NCBI GenBank assembly: GCA_002886105.1
Contig: CP025776.1
Span: 3,162,001 to 3,226,000, forward strand
From: Enterobacter sp. EA-1
Lineage (GTDB): Bacteria; Pseudomonadota; Gammaproteobacteria; Enterobacterales; Enterobacteriaceae
DNA: 64,000 nucleotides
Reading direction: 5' to 3'
Shown: positions 1 through 9,354 of the stretch, piece by piece
Layout of the letters: every line of letters begins with the position of its first letter
Numbering within the stretch: position 1 is the first letter of the stretch
The notes under the pieces: generated by a model
What the model was told of the DNA's origin: nothing
Database searches by the model: none
Seen by the model: the letters and a program-made list of their open reading frames with translations, nothing else
Position numbers and translations under genes: made by a program

Positions 1-63
1 CACTGCTGTGGCAATTTGGTCTTAAACGCCTGCAACAACGGATGCTGGAACCGGTGCGCCTGA
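1..63 (+). CDS. mdtH: C-terminal end of probable multidrug MFS transporter MdtH (partial)
   Basis: Only the last 20 or so codons are inside the window. Reading from base 3 gives LLWQFGLKRLQQRMLEP, which resembles the end of MdtH (remembered E. coli tail: GWQFSQKRAARRLLERDA). A one-base shift near position 55 would bring in the stop at 61-63, just before a hairpin at 74-95. Without that shift the frame would run on through the hairpin to about 215, which is unlikely. In E. coli grxB lies between mdtH and yceB; there is no room for it here. The assignment rests on a short peptide and is tentative. Confidence 0.45.
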   Translation, partial: HCCGNLVLNACNNGCWNRCA

Positions 64-73
64 TTATTCTGCA

Positions 74-112
74 GGCGGAAGCGCCCGCTTCCGCCGGTGC
101 ATTCAGCTTTTT
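74..112 (+). terminator. Hairpin after the first gene, possible terminator
   Basis: A 9-bp perfect stem (GGCGGAAGC at 74-82, GCTTCCGCC at 87-95) with a 4-base loop follows the probable mdtH stop. A short T-run lies about 12 bases further on (108-112), so termination strength is uncertain. Confidence 0.5.
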
Positions 113-188
113 CCGCTGGTCTTTTGCGCGGCGTGTGACGCATGCTACTCCCGAGGACTGGAAGCATCAGGACCACGTTGAGGAACAC

Positions 189-749
189 ATGAAGAAAATC
201 ATTTTGCCGCTGCATTAATGTTGAGCGGCGTGCTGGTGGGCTGTAACCAACTGACCCAATATTCCATCAGCGAACAGGAGATCAATCAGGCACTGCAAAA
301 ACGTAACGATTTCGCCAAAGATATCGGCGTGCCGGGTGTCGCGGATGCGCACATTGTGCTGAACAATCTGGCCAGCGAAATTGGTCGCGAAGAGCCGAAT
401 AAAGTGACGCTTACCAGCGACGCGAATCTGGACATGACCTCCCTCTTTGGCAACCAAAAAAGCGGTGATCAAGTTAAAAATGAAAGCGCTGCCGGTATTT
501 GATAAAGAGAAAGGCGCGATCTACCTGCAGGAGATGGAAGTGGTCGATGCGACAGTCACGCCAGAGAAGATGCAAACCGTTCTGCAAACGCTGTTGCCTT
601 ACCTGAATCAGTCTTTGCGCAGCTATTTTAATCAGCGCCCGGCCTATGTGCTAAAAGAAGACAACAGCAAAGGCGAAGCGCTGGCGAAGAAATTCGCCAA
701 AGGCATCGAGGTGAAACCGGGCGAGATTATCATTCCCTTCACCGACTGA
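189..749 (+). CDS. yceB: YceB lipoprotein (DUF1439)
   Basis: Predicted outer-membrane or periplasmic-facing lipoprotein of unknown function, about 186 residues like E. coli YceB. The start ATG at 189 follows a GAGG ribosome-binding site. After restoring one base in the TTTT run near 206 the N-terminus reads [19 protein letters not shown], a signal peptide with lipobox LVGC. A second frame change lies near 467; the remainder ([49 protein letters not shown]) is collinear with YceB. It sits just upstream of pyrC, as in E. coli, and has its own terminator. The frame changes look like sequence errors because both sides are conserved. Confidence 0.9.
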
Positions 750-762
750 ATTCTGATTCTGA

Positions 763-784
763 GGGCGCGAATGCGCCCTTTTTT
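763..784 (+). terminator. Rho-independent terminator of yceB
   Basis: GGGCGC (763-768) pairs with GCGCCC (773-778) and is followed directly by six T. It separates yceB from the pyrC promoter. Confidence 0.85.
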
Positions 785-799
785 CAGGAAAAGATGCAA

Positions 800-815
800 A
801 CGAAAACGTTTCCGC
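800..815 (+). promoter_or_regulatory. PurR operator of pyrC
   Basis: The 16-base element ACGAAAACGTTTCCGC matches the purine repressor consensus (ACGCAAACGTTTTCGT type) around the central ACGTT core and lies just upstream of the probable -10 (TATCCT, 817-822). PurR control of pyrC is established in E. coli; its presence here is inferred from the match and position. Confidence 0.75.
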
Positions 816-816
816 A

Positions 817-869
817 TATCCTTAGTGCCCGGCAAAAACAACTGATCCTCACCAGCCGGAGCATTCCAA
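817..869 (+). promoter_or_regulatory. pyrC promoter and CTP-responsive leader
   Basis: A -10 (TATCCT) at 817-822 places initiation near the CCCGG at 828-832. The leader can fold by pairing CCGGC (829-833) with GCCGG (855-859), the latter overlapping the ribosome-binding site of the ATG at 870. In E. coli, high CTP favours initiation at an upstream C so that the hairpin forms and blocks translation, while low CTP shifts initiation two bases downstream to G and destroys the stem. The arrangement here has all the required parts. Confidence 0.65.
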
Positions 870-1913
870 ATGACACAACCCCGGTTTTGAAAATCCGCCG
901 TCCTGACGACTGGCACGTCCACTTACGTGATGGCGATATGCTGAAAACCGTCGTGCCGTGGACCAGCGAAACTTACGCCCGCGCCATTGTTATGCCCAAT
1001 CTGGTTCCCCTGTAACCACCGTGGACGCGGCCCGTGCTTATCGTCAGCGCATTTTGGATGCCGTCCCCGCCGGGCACGATTTCACCTCCGTTGATGACCT
1101 GCTATCTGACCGATAGCCCTCGGATGCCAACGAAGTCGAACGTGGTTTTAACGACAATGTCTTCACGGCGGCAAAACTCTATCCGGCAAACGCCACCACG
1201 AACTCCAGCCACGGCGTCACCAGTATTGATGCAATCATGCCGGTACTGGAACGCATGGAAAAACTGGGGATGCCGCTGTTAGTGCACGGTGAAGTGACAC
1301 ATGCGGAGATCGACATTTTCGATCGCGAAGCGCGCTTTATTGAAACCGTGATGGAGCCACTGCGTAAACGTCTGCCAGCCTGAAAGTGGTGTTCGAGCAC
1401 ATCACCACTAAAGACGCCGCGGATTATGTCCGCGAGGGCAATGAACGGCTGGCAGCAACGATCACTCCTCAACATTTGATGTTTAACCGTAACCATATGT
1501 TGGTTGGCGGCATACGCCCACATCTCTATTGCCTGCCGGTTCTCAAACGTAATGTCCACCAACAGGCTTTGCGCGAGCTGGTCGCCAGCGGGTTTGAACG
1601 CGCATTTCTGGGCACCGACTCCGCGCCGCATGCCCGTCATCGCAAAGAAGCCAGCTGTGGCTGTGCGGGTTGTTTCAATGCGCCAACTGCGTTGGGCAGC
1701 TATGCAACAGTGTTTGAAGAGATGAATGCATTGCCGCATCTGGAAGCGTTTACGTCGCTGAATGGCCCGCGTTTCTACGGTCTGCCGGTCAACGAAACCT
1801 TTATCGAACTGGTGCGCGAAGAGCATGTTGTGCCAGAGACCATTACCCTGCCGGACGATGCACTGGTGCCGTTCCTTGCCGGAGAAACGGTACGCTGGAA
1901 CGTGAAGCGTTAA
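870..1913 (+). CDS. pyrC: Dihydroorotase
   Basis: Converts N-carbamoyl-L-aspartate to dihydroorotate in de novo pyrimidine synthesis; cytosolic Zn amidohydrolase, about 348 residues. ATG at 870 is chosen over 794 because 794 lies inside the promoter and the family starts with MT.P. Metal-binding and catalytic motifs are visible: WHVHLRDGD with the two histidines, [12 protein letters not shown] with the carbamylated lysine, HGEV, FEHITT, and FLGTDSAPH with the catalytic aspartate. Frame changes occur near 880, 1010, 1116 and 1378, all simple one-base events between conserved blocks. Because pyrC is needed for growth without uracil, error is likelier than true inactivation. Control by PurR and CTP is suggested by the leader. 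Confidence 0.95.
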
Positions 1914-1949
1914 AAATTTTACGCCCCTGTTGTAATAAGCATAAGTTAA

Positions 1950-1965
1950 CTGTATAAATATACAG
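1950..1965 (+). promoter_or_regulatory. LexA (SOS) box of dinI
   Basis: CTGTATAAATATACAG is a full match to the CTGT-N8-ACAG LexA consensus with an AT-rich core, 21 bases before the dinI start. It predicts DNA-damage induction, as known for dinI in E. coli. Confidence 0.92.
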
Positions 1966-1986
1966 TAAATAACGCAGGGGGCTATT

Positions 1987-2234
1987 ATGCGCATTGAAGT
2001 GACGATTGCCAAAACCACATCCTTACCGCCGGGCGCCATTGATGCACTGGCGGGTGAATTATCCCGTCGTTTGAATAATTATTACCCCCGATCGTGAAAA
2101 CAAAATCACGGTTCGCTATGCCGCCGCCAACAATTTGTCCGTGCTCGGTGGTGCAAAAGAAGATAAAGATCGCATAAGTGAAATTTTACAGGAAACCTCG
2201 GGAAAGCGCTGACGATTGGTTTATCACCGAATAA
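1987..2234 (+). CDS. dinI: DNA damage-inducible protein I
   Basis: Small (81-82 residues) modulator of RecA filaments in the SOS response. The protein starts MRIEVTIAKT, keeps the segment YAAANNLSV, and after repair ends ETWESADDWFITE. Frame changes lie in the CCCCC run near 2085 and near 2195 where TGG has been damaged. It is preceded by an A/G-rich ribosome-binding site and a LexA box, and followed by a terminator. Position between pyrC and bssS matches E. coli. Confidence 0.93.
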
Positions 2235-2258
2235 TTTCTCTTTAAGTTTGTTCTTATT

Positions 2259-2280
2259 GCCGGGTCGCCCCGGCTTTTTT
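2259..2280 (+). terminator. Terminator of dinI
   Basis: GCCGGG (2259-2264) pairs with CCCGGC (2269-2274), followed by six T. Confidence 0.85.
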
Positions 2281-2508
2281 GTTTCTTTGCTAAGCGTTTA
2301 ATGACGTTGTCGGCAGGTAATAAAATGAGTGATTAAGATCTCGCTCTGTTATTCAAAAAACGCAATCAGCGTAAAAAAGATGTTGCAGAGTGTTTATTCA
2401 TTCGATCTATCCTGCCAGTTGTTGGTATACTGAAAGGGCTTCCAAAAAAAACACGCATTGAACCTCGAAAGTCGTCGTCTAATTAAACACGCCAAAATGG
2501 GGGTTATG

Positions 2509-2764
2509 ATGGTAAAGAATAATGAAGTCATCCAGACCCATCCGCTGGTCGGATGGGACATCAGCACAGTGGACAGTTATGATGCCCTGATGCTCCGGTT
2601 GCACTACCAGACCCCAAACAGAGCCACACAGGAAGAGACCGAAGTCGGTCAGACGTTGTGGCTAACGACGGATGTCGCCCGCCAGTTTATTTCGATCCTT
2701 GAAGCGGGCATTGCCAAGATTGAATCCGGCGATTACCGGGGAAGATGAGTACCGCAGACATTAG
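2509..2764 (+). CDS. bssS: Biofilm regulator BssS
   Basis: About 84-residue protein linked in E. coli to biofilm formation and indole/AI-2 responses; biochemical role unknown. The sequence VKNNEVIQTHPLVGWDIST and WLTTDVARQFISILEAGIAK is nearly identical to E. coli BssS. The start is taken at 2509 (E. coli begins MEKNNEV) behind a GGGGG ribosome-binding site; an ATG three bases earlier is also possible. A missing base near 2738 hides the real end, which reads DEYRRH before the TAG at 2762-2764. A terminator follows. Confidence 0.93.
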
Positions 2765-2790
2765 AAATAATGCCTCTCAGCCACTCAACA

Positions 2791-2813
2791 GGCACCCATC
2801 GGGTGCCTTATTT
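2791..2813 (+). terminator. Terminator of bssS
   Basis: GGCACCC (2791-2797), loop ATC, GGGTGCC (2801-2807), then TTATTTA. Confidence 0.8.
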
Positions 2814-2884
2814 ATTCTCCGCCCTTGTATAACACTGCCATGTTATTTACCCTCCTGAAAAAAGCATTCACACCGGAGAACATC

Positions 2885-3987
2885 ATGAAATACGATCTGA
2901 TTATTATCGGCAGCGGCTCTGTTGGCGCAGCGGCTGGCTATTATGCCACCCCGTGCCGGGCTTAATGTGCTGATGACCGATGCGCATTTGCCGCCGCACA
3001 AAGAAGGTAGCCATCACGGTGATACGCGCTTAATTCGCCATGCTTACGGTGAAGGGGAAAAATATATGCCACTTGTCGCGCCCAACAACTCTGGGAACAA
3101 TTGGCGGCGGAAAGCGGCGAAACCGTATTCGAACGGACTGGCGTGATCAATTGGCCCGGCGGACTCCAGCTTCCTCGCCAATGTCACGCAGAGCGCTTTA
3201 CAGTGGAACCTCGGCGGTAGAAAAGCTAGACGCACCTTCGCTGATGGCACGCTGGCCGGAGATCAGCGTGCCGGACGACTATATCGGGCTGTTTGAAGCT
3301 GACTCCGGCGTACTGCACTGCGAGCTGGCGGTGAAAACTGGATCGACCTTGCCCAAAAGCCGGTTGCGCACAGTTATTCAATTGCCCGGTGACAGCGCTG
3401 CATCATACAGATGACGGCGTCAATTGACACGCCGGAAGGAACATTCCACGGCACAAAAGTGTTGGTCAGCGCAGGGACGTTCAACAGTTGCTCCCACCCT
3501 GCCGATACAGCCGGTGCGGGAAGAGTTTTCGCCCGGTTCCGCAGACGGACGGTACAGCACCAAAAATCGCTTCCCGGCATTTACCGGCGAAATGGCCAAT
3601 GGTGATCAGTATTACGGGTTTCCGGCAGACGATAATGCGCTGAAGATCGGTCGCCATAATGGCGGGCAGCTCATCACTGAACCGCAACAGCGAACAGCAT
3701 TTGGTGATGAAGCTGGCGATGGATCCGAATGCTTCGCGTTCCTGCGCCAGTTTCTGCCCGGCATCGGTGGCTGTTTATACGGGGCTTCTTGCACCTACGA
3801 TAACTCGCCGGATGAGGATTTTATTATCGATACCGGCGGATCACCCCGATACGCTGATCATCACAGGACTCAGCGGCCATGGGTTTAAATTCGCCCCCGT
3901 GCTCGGCGAAATCGCCACTGCCTTTGCAGCGGGTAACCGCACGGAGTTTGATTTGACCCCCGTTCTCTCCTCAAACGCTTTGCGTGA
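2885..3987 (+). CDS. solA: N-methyl-L-tryptophan oxidase
   Basis: FAD-dependent amine oxidase of the monomeric sarcosine oxidase family, oxidising N-methyl-L-tryptophan; about 370 residues. The N-terminus [20 protein letters not shown] is the dinucleotide-binding motif; next come [27 protein letters not shown] and, near the end, [18 protein letters not shown]. At least six frame changes split the gene (near 2950, 3080, 3150, 3400, 3500 and 3840). After two one-base corrections in the CCCCC and CTCC runs the C-terminus reads FDLTPFSLKRFA with TGA at 3985. Neighbours match E. coli (bssS before, yceO after). Confidence 0.9.
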
Positions 3988-3995
3988 TAATCCTT

Positions 3996-4020
3996 CAGCG
4001 ACCGTGAATTAAGGTCGCTG
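3996..4020 (+). terminator. Hairpin after solA
   Basis: CAGCGACC (3996-4003) and GGTCGCTG (4013-4020) form a perfect 8-bp stem just after the solA stop. There is no good T-run, so it may be a transcript-stabilising hairpin rather than a strong terminator. Confidence 0.5.
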
Positions 4021-4043
4021 AACATCTTAATAACGAGGTCATC

Positions 4044-4159
4044 ATGCGGCGTCTGTTCCATTACTTAATTAATAACGTGAGCATTTGATGCTTTATATTG
4101 TCCTGTGGTTACTGATTGCCGCGATCGATATTATTTATATTGTATGGCCGGGCCAATAA
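4044..4159 (+). CDS. yceO: Small membrane protein YceO
   Basis: Very small protein, roughly 38 residues, of unknown function. It begins MRRLFHYLINN behind a GAGG ribosome-binding site, then after restoring a base or two near 4075 reads EHLMLYIVLWLLIAAIDIIY, a single hydrophobic membrane segment, and ends PGQ. The remembered E. coli YceO ([21 protein letters not shown]) is clearly related. It lies between solA and yceJ as in E. coli. Confidence 0.75.
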
Positions 4160-4422
4160 TAACTGACAAAAGCTTACATTAATTTAATTAAAGTTAATAA
4201 ACGTATTAACCTTCGCAATTGCTTCAATATCATGAAAGTAAGAAAAATCTCATATCAAGCAGAATATATAATCATTTTTCTCTAACCAACTGAATATATC
4301 AACCGGTTCTCATTCAAAAAAATGATATAGAAAAAATAGCAATTCAATTCACCGATTTTCAGTTGCAATATTATTTAACTCACGCCATTTTAAATTAACT
4401 CTATTAACTTCGGTTAACAATT

Positions 4423-4986
4423 ATGCAATTGCGTAATACCCCATCTCGTTATGGCGTTATTTCCGTTGCCCTGCACTGGCTGGTTGCAATCGCGGTTTAT
4501 GGCATGTTTGCGCTGGGCTTATGGATGGTCACGTTGAGCTACTATGACGGCTGGTATCACGGTGCGCCGGAGCTTCATAAAAGCATCGGGGTGCTACTGA
4601 TGCTCGGATTAGTGGTGCGCATTGCACCGGCGTTATCTCTCCCCACCACCACCCGCGCTTGCCACCTATTCCCCTCTGACGCGCATTAGCGCTGTGACCG
4701 CGCATATCGCACTCTACCTGTTGCTGTTTGGCATCATTGTTAGCGGCTATCTGATTTCGACAGCCGACGGCAAACCCATCAACGTCTTCGGCCTGTTTGA
4801 GATACCGGCAACCCTCGGCTGATGCAGGCGCACAGGCCGACCGGGACCGTTCACCTGTGGCTGGCATGGAGCGTTGTCGTGCTCTCCGTTTTGCACGGAC
4901 TTGCCGCATTAAAACACCATTTCATCGATAAAGACGTCACTCTCAAGCGCATGCTGGGAAAATCGTCACCTGACTCTGGAGCATAA
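4423..4986 (+). CDS. yceJ: Cytochrome b561 family protein YceJ
   Basis: Predicted inner-membrane di-heme cytochrome b561, about 188 residues with four membrane helices. Conserved features include [14 protein letters not shown] with the first haem-ligand histidine, the segment [32 protein letters not shown], and the last helix with [10 protein letters not shown]. Frame changes occur near 4635 and 4820. The stop at 4984-4986 is one base before the yceI start, so the two genes are an operon; YceI may bind an isoprenoid quinone-like lipid in the periplasm and the pair is conserved. Confidence 0.9.
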
Positions 4987-4987
4987 T

Positions 4988-5565
4988 ATGAAGAAAATCC
5001 TGCCGGGACTTACCCTCGCCTCGCTGTTATTTGCCGCCGGTTCCGCCGTGGCAGCAGACTATAAAATTGACAAAGAAGGTCAACACGCCTTTGTTAATTT
5101 CCGTATTCAGCATCTGGGTTATAGCTGGTTATACGGGACATTCAAAGATTTCGACGGCACCTTTAGCTTTGATGAGGCGAATCCTTCAGCCGATAAAGTT
5201 AACGTCACCATCAATACCAATAGTGTGGATACCAACCACGCTGAACGCGATAAACACCTGCGCAGCGCGGAATTTCTGAATGTGGCTAAATTCCCGCAAG
5301 CGACCTTTACGTCGACAGAGGTGAAGAAAGATGGCGACGGTCTCGACATCACCGGCAATCTGACCCTGAACGGGGTGACGAAACCCGTTACGCTGGATGC
5401 AAAAACTGATGGGTCAGGGTAACGATCCATGGGGCGGCGTGCGTGCAGGTTTTGGAAGCAGCAGGGAAAATTAAGCTGAAAGACTTTAACATCACCACCG
5501 ATTTAGGTCCGGCATCGCAGGATGTTGAGCTGATTATTTCTGTTGAAGGCATTCGCCAGAAGTAA
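4988..5565 (+). CDS. yceI: Periplasmic lipid-binding protein YceI
   Basis: Secreted lipocalin-like protein of about 191 residues that binds polyisoprenoid-type lipids in structural homologues; base-induced in E. coli. A signal peptide ([23 protein letters not shown]) precedes the mature start [15 protein letters not shown]. The core motifs [34 protein letters not shown] and [17 protein letters not shown] are typical. Two frame changes near 5420 and 5455 lie in the segment equivalent to NDPWGG..RAGF; the end reads ISVEGIRQK. Cotranscribed with yceJ. Confidence 0.95.
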
Positions 5566-5572
5566 TGACGTC

Positions 5573-5592
5573 GGAGAGGGCGCGCCCTCTCC
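5573..5592. terminator. Palindrome between convergent yceI and yceA
   Basis: GGAGAGGGCGCGCCCTCTCC is a perfect palindrome placed between the two convergent stop codons. It lacks a strong T-run on either strand, so bidirectional termination is only probable. Confidence 0.5.
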
Positions 5593-5601
5593 GCATTACG
5601 C

Positions 5602-6650
5602 TTATTCCGGATCCGGAATGCCCAGTGTCGTGTTCAGGCGACCACGGGATTTATTGAAAATCTTATTCCCATTTTCACGTCCCGCACGGCGCTTACGCTG
5701 CTCGTCTTCCGGCAGTGAGCGCTCTTCCTTACACAATTCACTGCAGCACCCGTTGAATTTTTCCGCACAGGCCGGGCACTGGATAAACAGCAAGTGACAA
5801 CCGTCGTTCAGGCAATTGGTATGTGAGTCGCAGGGCGCGCCACACTGGTGGCAATGGGCAATCACATCCTCAGAAATGCGCTCCCCCATGCGTTCGTCAA
5901 AGACAAAGTTTTTACCGATAAAACGCACCGGCAACCCCTGTTCACGGGCCCGGCGAGCGTACTCGATAATACCGCCTTCGATATGCCACACTTTATTGAA
6001 TCCGTTGTGCTTCATCCAGTGCGCTGGCCTTTTCACAACGGATGCCGCCAGTGCAATACATCACGATTTTCTTATCTTTGTGCTCCTGCATCATCTCTAC
6101 CGCTTTCGGTAACTGCTCGCGGAACGTATCGGCAGGGATCTCCAGCGCACCATCGAAATGCCCGACTTCATATTCGTAGTGGTTGCGCATATCGATAAAA
6201 ATGGCCTCAGGATCGTCCAGCATCGCGTTCACGTCCGCCGCTTTCAGGTAATCACCCACATCACTGGCGTCGAAGCTGTCATCATCAATACCGTCCGCGA
6301 CAATCCGGTCACGCACTTTCATGCGCAGCACCCAGAAAGATTTGCCGTCATCATCAATCGCGGTGTTCATCCGTAGCCCGTCGAGCGCCGGATCAAAGGC
6401 ATAAACAAATTCGCGGAACGCAGCAAAACGACTTTGCGGCACGCTGATCTGCGCATTGATGCCTTCATGCGCCGTAAACACGACCGAAAACGCTCAGCCG
6501 CATAAATGCCTGATACAGCGCATCGCGCGTGACCTGCGGGTCGATGATGGAGAAATACTTATAAAACGAAACGGTGACGCGCGGCTCAGTTTCGGCGAGC
6601 ATGCGGGCTTTTAATTCATCATTAGAGATGCGGTTGTGTAACACTGGCAT
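5602..6650 (-). CDS. trhO: tRNA uridine(34) hydroxylase TrhO (rhodanese-like YceA)
   Basis: Cytosolic enzyme making 5-hydroxyuridine at tRNA position 34 (family knowledge); about 350 residues. It starts [17 protein letters not shown] at 6650. The rhodanese domain in the middle carries the catalytic loop [13 protein letters not shown]. The C-terminal part has a cysteine cluster ([26 protein letters not shown]), probably zinc binding, then [18 protein letters not shown]. Frame changes lie near 6020 and 6480. Divergent from lpxL. Confidence 0.93.
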
Positions 6651-6857
6651 GGTGTACGTATCCTGCAAGAGTGAAAAAACGGCGGCATCATAAAGCAAAT
6701 ACGGATAATTTACATCCTTACATTTTGCGCTACATTTTCCTCATTCTCATTACCACATTTCAACAGTTACCCACAAAAACAGGCGTTATGTGCGCTCTGA
6801 TTTTGGCTAATTCCGAAAAATGAGAGAATACAGGGAATTGTTGTAAAAAGGACAAAC

Positions 6858-7774
6858 ATGACGCATTTACCCAAGTTCTCAGCAGCGCTTCTGCATCCCC
6901 GCTACTGGCTAACCCGGCTGGGCATCGGAGTACTGTGGTTAGTCGTTCAGCTCCCTTATCCCGTGATTTATCGCCTCGGCTGTGGTATCGGCCGTCTGGC
7001 AAAACGCTATGAAGCGCAGAGTGTCGATTGCACGACGCAATCTCGAGCTCTGCTTTCCACACATGAGCGACGCTGCGCGCGCAAAACTGGTGGACGAAAA
7101 TTTCGTCTCCGTCGGCATGGGGCTGATGGAAACCGGTATTGCTGGTTCTGGTCCGATCGTCGTATGGCGCGCTGGATGGATGTCTCCGGCTTTGAACACG
7201 TACGTAATGTGCAGGCGCAAGGGCGCGGCATTTTGCTGATCGGCGTCCATTTTTTAACGCTGGAAATCGGGGCACGCATGTTCGGTATGAATGAGCCCGG
7301 TATTGGCGTTTACCGGCCTAATGACAACGCGCTTATCGACTGGCTGCAAACCCGGGGTCGCATGCGCTCCAATAAGAGCATGATCGACCGTAAGGATCTC
7401 AAGGGTATGATCCGGGCGCTAAAAGCCGGAGAAGTCGTCTGGTATGCGCCTGACCATGACTACGGCCCGCGCGCCAGTGTATTCGCCCCTTTCTTCGCCG
7501 TTGAGCAAGCGGCCTCCACCTCCGGTACTGGATGCTGGCACGTATGTCGCAAGCATGTATCGTGCCATTTGTTCCGCGTCGAAAACCTGACGGCAAAGGC
7601 TATGAGTTAATTATGCTGGAGGCGGAATGCTCCCCGCCGCTTGACGATGCGCAAACAACTGCTGCATGGATGAATAAGGTTGTGGAGCGCTGCATTATGA
7701 TGGCGCCAGAACAATATATGTGGCTGCACCGCCGCTTTAAAACCCGACCGGAAGGCGTTCCATCCCGCTACTGA
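6858..7774 (+). CDS. lpxL: Lipid A biosynthesis lauroyl acyltransferase
   Basis: Adds laurate to Kdo2-lipid IVA at the inner membrane; about 305 residues. The N-terminus [19 protein letters not shown] with one membrane helix, the catalytic HFLTLE (His-x4-Glu) box near residue 130, [31 protein letters not shown], and [10 protein letters not shown] are all present. Frame changes near 7015, 7140 and 7510 split the gene. The end [20 protein letters not shown] matches E. coli. A terminator follows. The gene is normally needed for growth in rich medium at higher temperature, so the frame changes are probably artefacts. Confidence 0.95.
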
Positions 7775-7781
7775 TCGCACG

Positions 7782-7806
7782 CAGCCCGCTGAGCGGGCTG
7801 TTTTCT
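7782..7806 (+). terminator. Terminator of lpxL
   Basis: CAGCCCGC (7782-7789) pairs with GCGGGCTG (7793-7800), followed by TTTTCTTT. Confidence 0.85.
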
Positions 7807-7922
7807 TTAATCACATAACTCCCGCCGCACATTGCAGTGACCATCCCGCAGGCGCATAATTAGCATGCTTACCAAATTCAATCACTACTCTGTGCGTTAA
7901 AACAACGCCGTTACGGATCGTT

Positions 7923-9279
7923 ATGCCATCCTCTGATGTCCCGATAAACTGGAAACGTAACCTGACTGTTGCACGGTTTGGGTGTTTCCTTACCGGCGCT
8001 GCATTTAGCACGGTGATGCCATTCTTACCGCTCTATGTTGAGCTGTTAGGGGTGACCGGTCACAGTGCGCTGAACATGTGGTCTGGTCTGGTTTTCAGCA
8101 TCACGTTTCTGTTTTCCGCCATTGCCTCTCCATTCTGGGGTGGGCTTGCCGACCGAAAAGGTCGCAAAATTATGCTGCTGCGTTCCGCACTCGGTATGGC
8201 AATCGTCATGGCGCTAATGGGGCTTGCGCAAAACGTCTGGCAGTTCCTGATCCTGCGGGCCTTACTCGGTTTACTGGGCGGCTTTATTCCTAATGCCAAT
8301 GCGCTCATCGCAACGCAAATTCCGCGGAATAAAAGCGGCTGGGCGCTCGGTACGCTTTCCACTGGCGGTATGGCGGGCGCGCTTCTCGGGCCACTTGCTG
8401 GCGGTCTGCTGGCGGATACGTGGGGCCTGCGGATGGTCTTTTATCACCGCCTCGGTGCTGTTTGTCTGCTTTCTGCTGACGCTGTGTTATATCCGTGAAA
8501 ATTTTGTCCCGGTGGCAAAACGTGAAATGCTGCACGCCAGAGAGGTTTTTGCTTCGCTCCAAAAGCCCGAAACTGGTGCTAAGCCTGTTTATCACCACCA
8601 TGATTATCCAGGGTTGCCACAGGCTCCATCGCCCCCATCCTGACGCTATATGTACGTGAACTGGCGGGTAACGTCAGCAATATGCGTTTCTCAGCGGGAT
8701 GATTGCATCTGTACCCGGTGTTGCAGCCCTGCTCAGCGCACCGCGTCTGGGTAAACTGGGCGATAAAATTGGCCCGGAGAAGATCCTGGTCGCTGCACTG
8801 GTGATTTCAGTGCTGTTACTCATCCCCATGTCGCTGGTGCAAACGCCGTGGCAACTGGGCGTGTTGCGCTTTTGCTGGGCGCGGCGGACGGTGCGCTGTT
8901 GCCCGCCGTGCAGACACTGTTGGTGTATAACTCCACCAATCAGATAGCCGGGCGTATTTTCAGTTATAACCAGTCATTTCGTGATATCGGTAATGTCACC
9001 GGCCCGCTGGTTGGCGCGGCCATTTCCGCCAGTTTCAGCTTCCGCGCGGTGTTCTGCGTGACGGCAGGCGTCGTTCTGTTTAATGCCCTCTATTCGTGGT
9101 TCAGTCTGCAACGCCCGACCCGTTCCGCCACCGTGGAAAAGAACACCCGCGAGTACAACAAACACTGCCGACTGACGATTGAATCCATACCGCGACACAA
9201 TGGGCATTTGCCTGAAATCCGCCTGACGCAGCGCACAAAAAATGCGCAGACAATCAGGCGAATGACCCATATTCCGTAA
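7923..9279 (+). CDS. mdtG: Multidrug efflux MFS transporter MdtG
   Basis: Inner-membrane proton antiporter of the major facilitator superfamily, about 408 residues and 12 helices, linked to fosfomycin and deoxycholate resistance. Starts [16 protein letters not shown] at 7923. MFS motif A is seen as [14 protein letters not shown]; other conserved blocks are [54 protein letters not shown] and [19 protein letters not shown]. Frame changes near 8440, 8570, 8640, 8685 and 8870. Homology stops around 9120; the remaining open frame to 9279 is about 50 residues longer than expected, so the true stop is probably earlier and hidden by another frame error. E. coli mdtG belongs to the Mar/Sox/Rob regulon, but I did not identify a marbox. 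Confidence 0.9.
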
Positions 9280-9354
9280 AGCGTGAGCTGGCTTCGCATG
9301 AAAAGGAAATGATGGTGTTATTTTTTAAAAACACTATTTCAATAAGGAGTTTCC

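Noticed and set aside
794-869. Upstream ATG at 794 as the pyrC start
   Set aside because: It lies inside the PurR box/promoter and before the hairpin leader; the ATG at 870 fits the family N-terminus and the ribosome-binding site.
1179-2039. 286-codon minus-strand open frame opposite pyrC and dinI
   Set aside because: It is antisense to well-conserved pyrC, crosses the dinI LexA box and resembles no family; a chance open frame in GC-rich DNA.
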